NCBI GenBank assembly: GCA_916610825.1
Contig: OU744447.1
Coordinates: 33,481,073-33,545,072, forward strand
Reading direction: 5' to 3'
Origin: Haliclystus octoradiatus
Lineage: Eukaryota > Cnidaria > Staurozoa > Stauromedusae > Haliclystidae
DNA: 64,000 nucleotides
The notes beneath the pieces were generated by a model. It did not search any database and was not told the origin of the DNA. It worked only from the letters and a program-made list of their open reading frames with translations. Both the position numbers and the translations under genes were made by a program. This document shows positions 44,201-51,800 of this stretch, one piece after another (within the stretch, counting starts at the first letter, position 1; each line of letters opens with the position of its first letter).

Positions 44201-45391
44201 ATTTATACCGTAATTTTATACAAGTTCTACATGTCGACATAAACGATGGTTGGATAGTAGAACATTAATTTAAAATTGCATTAATAATATTCAAACTCTA
44301 TTACATAAGCAACTTAAATGTCCAGAGATGAGATGAAAGATAGAATAGAACTGCTAATCAGTATTAGACACATGCTGCACTATATTCAACAAATTGATAC
44401 TTACTTCAATTGAACGTTACTTAACTTCTATACGCTCAATACGTAATTTATTAAGTATGCCAGTAAATTCATGGTTCAAAGTCTTTAAACCTCTGCCGCA
44501 TACCAAATTTTAATTTCATCATGCAATCTTTCCAGAATCAATATAGATTGAAACCAGGTGTAAATGAAACATGAACTATATAGAGTATCAATTATTCTTA
44601 TACCATCTAGATCTCTTTTCTCATCTTGAAATGCAAGAATTCGAATACTAATTACTAGCTTCTCATTCATTGTCTCCACATTCATTGTTAAAAGTAACTA
44701 TCTCATGATTAAAACATGCTTTCTTTCTTTTGCCAGCACCCCCTACTGTACAGCCACCGATTGTCACGTGCCAAGGTAAATATAACTACAATGATTATAA
44801 TTATTGTTATTATTATTATTATTGTTGTTATTATTATTATTATTAAAATCTGTTGTGTTTATGATACCGGCCATGACTGTTGCTTTAAAGCCTTCAATGT
44901 TATACGTGGGAAACCATGAAACAAATACAACACTTTACTCATGCCACATACAAATAATAGCTCTTAATAGTCTGACCGGCTTTTACCAAACCTGGAGAGA
45001 TGAATCTCTGCAATGTCAAATGAAAGTTCGCCTTCAAAGTGAAAGCACGGTCTTCCTATTCGAGCCTATGTCTAATTTACTGTAAACGAAAGCACGGCAC
45101 GCTCGAAATCGCGCTGTATAATCTAGGCCTAAGCTGCATCATGGTGATCTAAATCACCGCATAAACGCAAGGAGCCTAAAGATTGTATGTATGAGTACCA
45201 TCAGGTACAACTCATAATCATTCAACCGTGTTTGGGTTACAATTTACTATCATTATAATTCAAAAATTCTGTACGTATACGTGTTATGTATTTTTTTGCT
45301 TTCAGCATGTCCACCGACCTTTGATTGCTGCCCAGGAATGCCTTCTTGTTGCCCAGGTGACCCAGGATGCTGTCCATTCCCAGGTCGTTGA
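23255..45391 (+). CDS. Gene C: secreted triple-vWA, Thr/Pro-rich, Cys-tail protein
   Basis: Sixteen exons: 23255-23357, 24399-24452, 27913-28091, 28218-28584, 30130-30147, 30960-30989, 31876-32054, 33036-33408, 34781-34798, 35484-35513, 36439-36471, 37101-37267, 39534-39936, 42693-43103, 44737-44775, 45306-45391. Total 2490 nt, about 829 aa. Signal peptide 1-24 (IIALVTLMIACANG, then NYRLHK), vWA1 53-234, vWA2 251-434, vWA3 462-651, Thr/Pro repeat 652-788, Cys tail 789-829. Exon order and phases equal those of gene B, with several identical exon lengths (18, 30, 179, 18, 30, 167, 86). The gene spans 22 kb against 11.5 kb for B, mainly because its introns hold LINE, SINE, MITE and PLE insertions. 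It looks intact: no stops or frame breaks. Confidence 0.87.
23358..24398 (+). other. Gene C intron 1, no further gene seen
   Basis: AT-rich, with a more GC-balanced tract at about 23900-24320 (CACGTG, GGCGGGAATAACGCTGGGG) that may be an old mobile element. No family recognised. Confidence 0.4.
25260..25560. repeat. GC-richer unclassified tract in gene C intron 2
   Basis: Base composition differs from the neighbours. TTGGCGCAC occurs twice (25298 and 25328 areas). No open frame or terminal repeats recognised. Probably an old insertion. Confidence 0.3.
25862..27900 (-). mobile_element. CR1/L2/Jockey-like LINE, 5'-truncated, inactivated
   Basis: On the - strand: NCLNNFFTTIG, HKAVGLDKIS, YRPISVLPAISKILERTV, QFGFRP, AIFLDLAKAFDTVDH (palm Asp) near 27150; GVPQGSILGPLLF near 26960; LFADDTVIF (catalytic FADD) at about 26870; and the C-terminal part at 26512-26066 (MIKPHFDYASIVWGD, LQNKAAKVIL). 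An in-frame TAA falls at 27023 and further breaks at 26520-26640. The 3' end appears near 25862 after a short hairpin and an AT-rich microsatellite. The apurinic endonuclease is absent. It lies antisense in gene C intron 2; the equivalent gene B intron is only 483 bp. Confidence 0.85.
27913..28584 (+). CDS. vWA1 of gene C, MIDAS-deficient
   Basis: Exons 27913-28091 and 28218-28584. Loop 1 is MMDCSPALTK, loop 2 area NIGAGLN, loop 3 LLITAGPTTE: none of the three metal-binding positions is right, as in gene B vWA1. The acceptor at 27911-27912 was chosen because it gives phase 1 and VQQGERADIYV; the AG at 27919-27920 would break frame. Confidence 0.8.
28840..29225 (-). repeat. tRNA-derived SINE (family 1, best copy)
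   Basis: On the - strand: TGATTAGCTCAGTTGG (Pol III A box, present twice in tandem at 29187-29222) and, about 50 bp on, GGTTCAAATCC (B box, near 29150), then a non-tRNA body to about 28840 containing inverted words such as CTCTTAGCGAAAAGAG. The T-stem does not pair properly, so this is not a functional tRNA. Located in gene C intron 4. Confidence 0.7.
30359..30640. mobile_element. hAT-like MITE with 31-bp perfect inverted ends and 8-bp target duplication
   Basis: The left end begins CAGAGCCATCTATTTACAAG (30359) and its first 31 bases are exactly repeated, inverted, at 30610-30640. The element is flanked by GGTAGAAT at 30351-30358 and 30641-30648. An 8-bp duplication with CAG ends fits the hAT superfamily. 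There is no transposase (282 bp). Gene C intron 5. A solo right end lies at 48094-48124. Confidence 0.88.
31100..31250 (-). repeat. tRNA-derived SINE-like remnant, family 2, copy 2
   Basis: Homologous to 4525-4700. On the - strand it shows TTAGTCAGTTGA (A-box-like) and GGTTCAAATCCCC (B-box-like) followed by an AT-rich tail. Gene C intron 6. Confidence 0.5.
31876..33408 (+). CDS. vWA2 of gene C, MIDAS-deficient
   Basis: Exons 31876-32054 and 33036-33408. Loop 1 LLLVDCSTKLST, loop 3 LLLITTGDAAN; the second-loop Thr is missing (AEVSVGLTKAIEIW). IECIGIEGG in gene B corresponds to VECIGIEGG here, showing close paralogy. Confidence 0.8.
32400..33000. repeat. Unclassified insertion-like tract in gene C intron 7
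   Basis: More GC-rich than its surroundings, with a loosely repeated unit (GGGTGAAATTCGCGGATCAC and GGGTGATTCTCGGTTCACG). No coding potential recognised. Confidence 0.3.
35883..35948 (-). ncRNA. Hammerhead ribozyme, palindrome 1, minus strand (mutated stem III)
   Basis: Minus-strand core CTGATGA (35938-35932), stem II CGT/GCG with loop, GAAA (35917-35914), then ATTTAAGTT and predicted cut before ACA. Stem I pairs TGT with ACA and TTTT with AAAA across an internal loop. Stem III has an A where its partner arm has C, which weakens it. Confidence 0.5.
35942..35998 (+). ncRNA. Hammerhead ribozyme, palindrome 1, plus strand
   Basis: Stem I: TTTTGA (35942-35947) with TCAAAA (35993-35998) and TGT with ACA (35987-35989), separated by an asymmetric internal loop. 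Core CTGATGA 35952-35958. Stem II TGC/GCG with an AATAAA loop. GAAA 35973-35976, short stem III, cleavage triplet GTT with predicted cut after 35986. All core bases are present; stem II is short with a U.U closing mismatch. Confidence 0.6.
36214..36264 (-). ncRNA. Hammerhead ribozyme, palindrome 2, minus strand
   Basis: Minus-strand core CTGATGA (36256-36250), stem II CGT-TCAATG-ACG (perfect 3 bp), GAAAC (36235-36231), stem III ACU-UGG-AGU, triplet GTT with cut after 36223 on that strand. Stem I is GTTGT with ACAAC. Core complete. Confidence 0.65.
36294..36344 (+). ncRNA. Hammerhead ribozyme, palindrome 2, plus strand
   Basis: Stem I GTTGT (36297-36301) with ACAAC (36336-36340) plus TTT/AAA beyond a mismatch. 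Core CTGATGA 36302-36308, GAAAC 36323-36327, stem III ACU-UGG-AGU, triplet GTT with cut after 36335. Stem II is weaker here (GTT/AAC with a bulge). Confidence 0.6.
37101..39936 (+). CDS. vWA3 of gene C, MIDAS intact
   Basis: Exons 37101-37267 and 39534-39936. Loop 1 is FLIDKSASIT, an exact DxSxS. The Thr lies in YQGETDT and loop 3 is MLLGDGKSHTE. It ends GIGDVNSANLQKWASKPEF and LCDG. Best-preserved metal site of the three paralogues. Confidence 0.9.
41069..41118 (+). ncRNA. Hammerhead ribozyme beside a LINE fragment, gene C intron 13
   Basis: Stem I AGCA-C-TA (41069-41075) with TG-C-TGCT (41112-41118), one mismatch. Core CTGATGA 41076-41082. Stem II GGC-TAATG-GCC. GAAA 41096-41099, stem III ACA/TGT, canonical triplet GTC with predicted cut after 41111. 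A.A closes stem II, a flaw shared in kind with the other copies here. Confidence 0.6.
41117..41704 (-). mobile_element. LINE reverse-transcriptase C-terminal fragment
   Basis: An open - strand frame with IIEKVQRRFTKKVF, SLDLLSLESRRKYLEL, TRGHKSKCY and YFFNRVIPQWNNLPEDIV, the usual C-terminal pattern of CR1/Jockey-type ORF2. No catalytic part remains. It ends beside a (TATA)n stretch and the hammerhead at 41069-41118. Confidence 0.8.
41820..42085 (+). mobile_element. Possible LINE 3' end with AAATA tail
   Basis: AAGCCGTAGGCTATCTCGTC...GGTAAGGGTGGATTTAAGTT followed by CAAATAAATATATAAATAAA looks like an element 3' UTR and tail. No coding remains. Judged by resemblance only. Confidence 0.35.
42693..43103 (+). 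CDS. Thr/Pro repeat exon of gene C (PTTT minisatellite)
   Basis: 137 residues, of which about 110 are near-perfect PTTT units encoded by a 12-nt repeat of the type ACACCAACAACN (about 42735-43070). It ends PPTPSPEPPTG. Much more uniform than the matching exons of A and B, which suggests recent unequal exchange. A long Val/Gly - strand frame is its shadow. Confidence 0.88.
43895..44075. repeat. Cluster of GGTGCTAA / TTAGCACC words
   Basis: About ten copies of GGTGCTAA-like words in both orientations within 180 bp of gene C intron 14, forming an imperfect inverted repeat centred near 43955. Origin unknown. Confidence 0.5.
44800..44847. repeat. (ATT)n microsatellite
   Basis: ATT/GTT trinucleotide run shortly after the donor site at 44776 in gene C intron 15. 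Confidence 0.85.
45306..45391 (+). CDS. Cys/Pro C-terminal tail of gene C
   Basis: ACPPTFDCCPGMPSCCPGDP, then GCCPFPGR and stop TGA 45389-45391. All cysteines match genes A and B although several other residues differ. Confidence 0.87.
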
Positions 45392-45459
45392 TTTGAACAA
45401 TTGATCAAATTAATTTCACAATATGGATTTATTACCTGTTATTTTTATTATAGAAATCC

Positions 45460-45465
45460 AATAAA
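45460..45465 (+). terminator. Poly(A) signal AATAAA, gene C
   Basis: AATAAA 69 bp after the gene C stop. Confidence 0.5.
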
Positions 45466-46364
45466 TATTATTCCATCTAAGGATGTATAATGTCATTAAG
45501 CAGATTTTGGAATGAAGTAAATCTGTAATAGATTCTCTTGTTTGTTCTTCTTAACTTGTGATTACTGTATGGGAATAGACTTCATCTTTGAAACATAACC
45601 ATTAAAAAATTGCAAGTCAGTCACGTGAGCTACCTTACTGTTACGTGAGCTGCATATTCAAGGTGTTCAGAATCAAGGTACAAACGCAATAGACATGTAA
45701 GGATTTTTTTTTTATCATTATTACTATTTACGTTCAATTCTGTTCAATTGTGTTCGTTTGTACTGGTTGATATTTTCTATGAACTTCCGAAGTAATAAAA
45801 TGAGACTCTATGTGAGACATGTAAGAATTGCATTTATAGTAGCATCTGGCACAATTCATAGTCAATCAACCTCCAGACACTCTGATTCTAGTATCTGATC
45901 ACCATCTATGATTAAATGATTAGCCTCTAATCCATGCAAATACATACTCAAGTGACATAATATCAATGAATGATTATTTAATATGTAGCGATATTTCCCA
46001 TTGTCTATTTGATACTATATTTTTCGTTTTGTTTCTTACCTGGGCCAACCAGTTACGCATACTACTTTTTTACACGTGAAGAAAGCGATACCTCAAATCA
46101 AACTCTTCGTACGAAGTATCTCACGTCTGAGACAAATGATACGTCTACTCACAATCAACCTATTGTCTTGCAAAGAATGGAAATAACTCTTATGAAATAA
46201 ATGTGTCATAAAAGGGATTGAATAATAACAAGATATGATAGAACAAAGATAGTCTAACTCAGATTTGTGATGCATGACTTCATCTAAACCGCGCGAATAA
46301 ATGTTTACTTTTCACAAGAAACTAAGTTTGTTTGTTTGATAATATGACCCGCGAAAATTTTTTC

Positions 46365-46810
46365 GCATCAAAACGAAATGTACTTAAAATGGTTTTGAAA
46401 GCCAATTCTCAGTGATTCTGCCAATTCAGAAGCGATCAAAATGTTGGAAAATGATCGGTATTGGATCAACAAAGATAGACTTTTGAGAATATTGAGCCCC
46501 GGCAAAATGATGCCAACATATTTCCAGCTTCCATCAATGTTGTGAAAATACTGGCTTGATTTGGTGACCCCAGCCAGCATTTAGCCAGTATTTTCACAAC
46601 AACGCGATCGACTTTGTGAAAAAGCTGGCAAATTGCTGGCTTCATTTGGCCACCCCAGCCAACAAATTTCAACAAATTTGGATGTTGGATTTTGTTGGCT
46701 AGCATTTTGAAGATGATCAAAAAATTTGCAAACATTCTATTGTTTTCCTCGATGTTGTGAAAATACTGGCTTCATTTGGTCACCCCAGTCAGCATTTTCA
46801 CAACATTTGA
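46365..46810. repeat. Foldback repeat family GTTGTGAAAATnCTGGCT, several units
   Basis: Units at 46539-46599 and 46754-46804 begin GTTGTGAAAATACTGGCTT and end AGTATTTTCACAAC or AGCATTTTCACAAC, each a near palindrome around TTTGGTSACCCCAG. A diverged unit lies between (46616-46700). Related units are at 49715-49785 and 50039-50090 in gene D intron 1. Confidence 0.65.
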
Positions 46811-48093
46811 CATATCGAATTTCAAATAATGGAAAAAGCGACTCTATTATTGATTACGTAATGTTTTTAGATAATCACGTAATGACAACTGCAGTTTGGC
46901 GCGAAAGTCTTGCTATGAAACTGCTGTTGATTTATTTCACAGAGACGATAAATTCAAATAATAAAGTTTGTCTTTTTCTGTAGCAGGTCTTGCTGTTTAT
47001 TCGAAATTTCCAAGATTAGCAATTTTAATATCTCTGTGATGGAAGACGACATTCATACTATTTTTATACTTTAGTTACACTGATATTATTGAATCTCGAT
47101 AGAAACAAAATATAAATCATCTGTGGTTTCTAGGCGTTTGGAATTTGGAGCATTACTGTTTACTTCAGCAAAATTGATTTAAACGTGTATTTTACTACTG
47201 ACCGTTGCCAAGTCGTTGGTAAATTTCTCTGCGTTCCAAACCGCAATTATTTTGGTGGCAATTAGGAACTATTCTAATAAAATTTCAAGGCTTATTCGTA
47301 TGTTTCAAGGATATATATTTCGTATTCAAAACCGTGATTGTCATCATCTTTCACATTGATTTGCTTGTGATTTGAGAAATGTGACAGTATTAAAAAGTTC
47401 AAAAATCACTACTCAAATATAACTGAAATAATATTTATTATTATTTCATCTGCATTATTTCAGATCATTTTTTCAGACAAACAAACTACTTTCCCGATGT
47501 TCACGCGATATTATTGAACAATTTTTAAAGGTTACACGATCTGCACCAGCCAATAAAATAGTCATAAAGCATAACTACAAATTGGAAATGCTTCAACTTT
47601 CAATCATCAAGCGCAATGCGAGAAAAAGCAACTAAATAGCAGAGAGGGACTACATTTAAAAAGTGCGTTTTTTACTAGCTAATCTTGTACCTTTGAAGCG
47701 TTTGTATAGAAGTTTAGTTCTGCCCGTTAATTCTGCCAATGTATAAAATATAACTTCAAGGCTTCAACTTCTGATTTTATGCCGATTTGTTTATTTTATT
47801 GCCACTCCAAGCTTTCTAAACAAGAATCCGTCCAGAGTAATATTTTTAACAAGCCAATATCAGTGTCAAAGTAAATCAACCGAATAAAATCAATCGTGTT
47901 CTGTGAATTTGATTTCACACTGAGCTACACTTATTTTTGTTAAAATATTAACATACAATCTCAAGCGCTAGTAAAATATGAGCATGCATTTCAGAAAAGA
48001 AAAAAATGGTGAATAAAGGACCTCGTTTTGTCACGAGCGAAAATGGCGCCTATGAGTAGAAAAAGCGATCAGATTAAGACTAAAAGAATAATA

Positions 48094-48124
48094 GTGTCCC
48101 AACTCTTGTATATTGATGGCTCTG
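48094..48124. mobile_element. Solo end of the hAT-like MITE family
   Basis: GTGTCCCAACTCTTGTATAT...GATGGCTCTG matches the right end of the 30359-30640 element with two differences. No left end was found within the previous 400 bp. Confidence 0.65.
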
Positions 48125-48829
48125 GCTCAAATTACAGAAAGCTAAGACGGCAACAATAATCACGATAATTGAATATTCCTTCATTGCCATTTGACATAAA
48201 GTTTTTTGTATTTATGCACAGTTTTCGTAATAAAAATTGAGCAGATCGTACACGCCGGTTGACTGTATTAAAGAGTTCATTTACAAAATTGTTTTATGGT
48301 AACTTTATACAATTTACGACATATAGAAAACATTAAACTAAATCCTATAGTTACAGTTTGAGTTAGGAAGAACAAATGAGAGATCTCTCTGTAAATATTA
48401 TATCGGCCATTTGTTTCTCATTCGATTCAACAGGTTCGAATAAAATTGAACATTATAACTGAGAACTTGTGAGCTTAACATTTTTCCAAAACATCTCATT
48501 AGAATCACCATTATTATCTACCGCTACGATAACGTTTCTCTCTAATCAGCTGTTCTATAGCTTGCTAGATTGGTGCTGATATAACAAATTCGTTCACATC
48601 TATTCTCTAGCCAGCCATAATATTCATGGTTCAACCCCTTTGTAATTCGTTTCTCCCTTGAAATTCATTACGCTTCATTGCCTATGAATGAATGTACCTG
48701 AATAGCTGTCGAACGCCCAAAGCCAACAACTAACTAATTCCTATAAACTTTTGAGATATAATGACGAATTCACAGCTCTGTAGTTTTTGATACTACTAAT
48801 TATATTTTTGATTAATTATTTTTAAACTA

Positions 48830-51800
48830 ATGGAGATGGCGTTTTGCCGTATTTCCTATTTAATTGTTGTGGTTATTTCTACTGTTATTGCTGCACCGTT
48901 AGCTCCACCGTGTAAGTAAAATGTTAAAGATCAAATCTTGAAGTACAAGTTGTTAGAGATTAAAAGATCAAGGTTTACTAAAGTTGGTGATCGTTTCCAT
49001 ATGTGTAGAACTTTAGCGCTCCTTCACGATAAGCTTTGCTGTAATTCGTGTAATGTTGACATTTTGCATAGTTTATATACGATTTGTACTGCTACGTTTA
49101 AAATATGTTTAACTTCAATGTTAGATTATATATAGCTTTCGAAATGGATTCTAAAAGCTTTTGAACAAATCGAATCAATAGTTTATCCACTTCCATTCTC
49201 TGTGTTAGTTAGTCTAAAAAGTTGGCAGGGTGGGGATTCCTACAATTACAAATACTTTATATTTCGTCTTAAATACTTTAATACTTTAAATAACTCAATA
49301 TAAAGAGCAATAAAGTCTAAAAAATAAGACCATACATTTTCCAATACGAAATCACGTTCATTTATTTATCCTTGACTTTGCATACATTTATTGTAAATAG
49401 TACATCATGAAGAACATGTTTTTCGTTAACAACAGTTAATTTAAAAATCGGTACACATCTCAAATACTTCCACGATTTTCTCTTTCAATACTATATGCTT
49501 CTCTTATATAGGTGGAATGTAAATCTGTTTGCAGGTTGCTGAAGCTACTACCAAGACAAAACAACCCGCCATTATAAACGGAACATTCATGTAGAACTAA
49601 CCATTAAAAATAACTTAAATGAGGTTCATTTCCCTAATAAATGTATGAAGTTTAACCACCCTTTTGAATCCATTGCCAATGAAGCCAACATTTCAACATC
49701 ATTTGATAAATTTTGCATTAATGTTGTGAAAATGCTAACTTCACTTTGCCACCACAGTTAGCATTTTGCCATCATTTTCACCACATCGATCGCTGGAGAA
49801 AGTAGTCTACATCTTCGTCGTTCGATTCAGATTTATTAGAAATTCTCAATTTTGGAAATCTTGGCAAGAAGTTCACACAAACTATTGAGCTGTAATCATT
49901 ACGTAATCATTGACCAATCAGAATGAGACTTTTTTTCTTTGCTGAAATTTGATATTGAAATGTTGTACACATGCTAGCTGAGGTTGCCAAATGAAGTAAA
50001 ATCGTTAGGCAGAATTTGATGGAAGTTTGCTTACTTAATGTTGTGAAAATGCTGAAAAAATGTTTTCTTCATTTCGCCATGGCTTTACTGTGCGACTTTG
50101 AAGGAAAATGATACTAAAATGTAAATAAAACAGTATATAAACTCTCCTGTTTACCAAAGTTTATAGAGATAAGACAGTTATTCATTTAATAACACACTTT
50201 TATGCTTAGCTTTGAACGTTTTGTCTATTTCAAGACATTGTCATCATTTTTATTTTTAGTATGTCAGGTTACGGCAGATATCCTTTTTGTTATCGACGGT
50301 TCAAGGTCAATTTTAGCCTATGGTATGCAAGAAACTGGAAATCCAAGATACTTTGAAGAGCATGTTCTCAAATCATCAGCAGATATAGCAAAATCATTCC
50401 CTGTTTCTGAACAAGAAACCAGAATTGCTTTCACATTATTTGGAGAAAAACCACCTACTGGTCCAAAGGTAAATCTATTGTAAAGTCGAACAATTTTCGA
50501 ATGCTGTTCTGGTGACATGATTTTTTTTAGAGACAAAAACACATTAAATGTCCAAAATAATATTAAATAGTTGTAAGCAGTACATATTTAAAACAATTTA
50601 GCTTCAAATTAAGTTTACGATCGTTGATCCTAAACCCATATAGTTAATTCATATAGGAAATCATATACGTTTCTTGTACAATTCTTGATTACTTTGCAAA
50701 TGCGTAACAGATAATCATTAAACTCACCAAGAAACGTATTTAATAATGTTTACAAGAAAGAAAGAAGTGAACAAGTGTTAACCACTTTTTTGTTACAATA
50801 AAACTACATTTTCCAAACTCTGTTTCCGTTGGCAAATATTATGTTTGATTATTTACCCGTCGGGGGGTAACTTTAAATGGTTGGTATACTGAGACGTGCC
50901 AATTATTGAGGGTACCTTTTTACGGTCCATACAATGCTCAGAATGACTCCAAATTTTGAGGTATCTATTTCAGAATTTTCAAAATATTAGAGGTATTGCT
51001 TTTCAATGAGCAAAATATATTGATGTAAACCCACGAAATAGTAATCAATTTTCAAATATGATTCGATAAAAAAATATTTGGGGTATACATTTTGGCCTGA
51101 ATAAAACATTTCAGGTATCAATTTTGGAGGGCAAAATTCTGAATTCAAATTGGTACCCACCCCCCGTCCCTGAAATTTCTTTAGTTATCCCCCTCCATTA
51201 TTTACGTATTTTCTTGATGCTTCTTCCCCTCTTCCAATATCCCGTGCAACTGGTATGAGAAAAGACAAACACGGCTCACTAATGTAATCTTTAATAGATT
51301 TGCAATTATATCAAGTAAATTGCAGCCAGCAGATGTTTTAAAATATATTTAGTCGAGGGATAGATACACTTTATTGGTCTATAGTATCCAATGATATACA
51401 TGATTACTGACAACGCATGATTTTATTAAAGTTAACATTTTGTTTCAAACATATTGGAGAAAACTACGGTATCCTGCTGCATGAATGATTATTTTTTATT
51501 ATAAGTACTTTGATTTGTATCGTCGTGAAATGATTTTTCTAAATATTTAAATAGAAGATTTCCTGCCTATATGTCTATATTTAACAATAAATATCAAAGC
51601 ATCTAATTTAAGTGATAAAGTTGATTTTAAATTTCAACCTGTTTTTAAAAGCCGCAAGTTAACAGATGAATGTCGAAATCATGAAGACTTGAGAAAGGGG
51701 CCTGATGACCCGAAACGTTGTCTAACAAAATAATAAGAAGATATATGCTTTGATATTTATTGCTAAATCGGTCAAATTGAAGACTCTCGCTAAATATGTC

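Larger units (their letters stand above)
45392..48829. other. Spacer between genes C and D: repeats, no supported gene
   Basis: It holds the gene C 3' UTR, a doubled TACGTGAGCT-like word near 45630-45655, the foldback family at 46365-46810, and a solo hAT-MITE end at 48094-48124. Short open frames over 46368-46735 are translations of the repeat. The rest is AT-rich with nothing recognised. Confidence 0.6.

Noticed and set aside
44716-45085. Ile/Val/Leu-rich open frames in gene C intron 15
   Set aside because: They arise from the ATT/GTT microsatellite.
46368-46735. Minus-strand open frames
   Set aside because: Translations of the GTTGTGAAAAT foldback repeats.
51694-51715. Hammerhead-like CCTGATGACCCGAAACGTTGTC
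   Set aside because: Core words are present but only three bases separate them, so there is no stem II, and the stem I arms do not pair.
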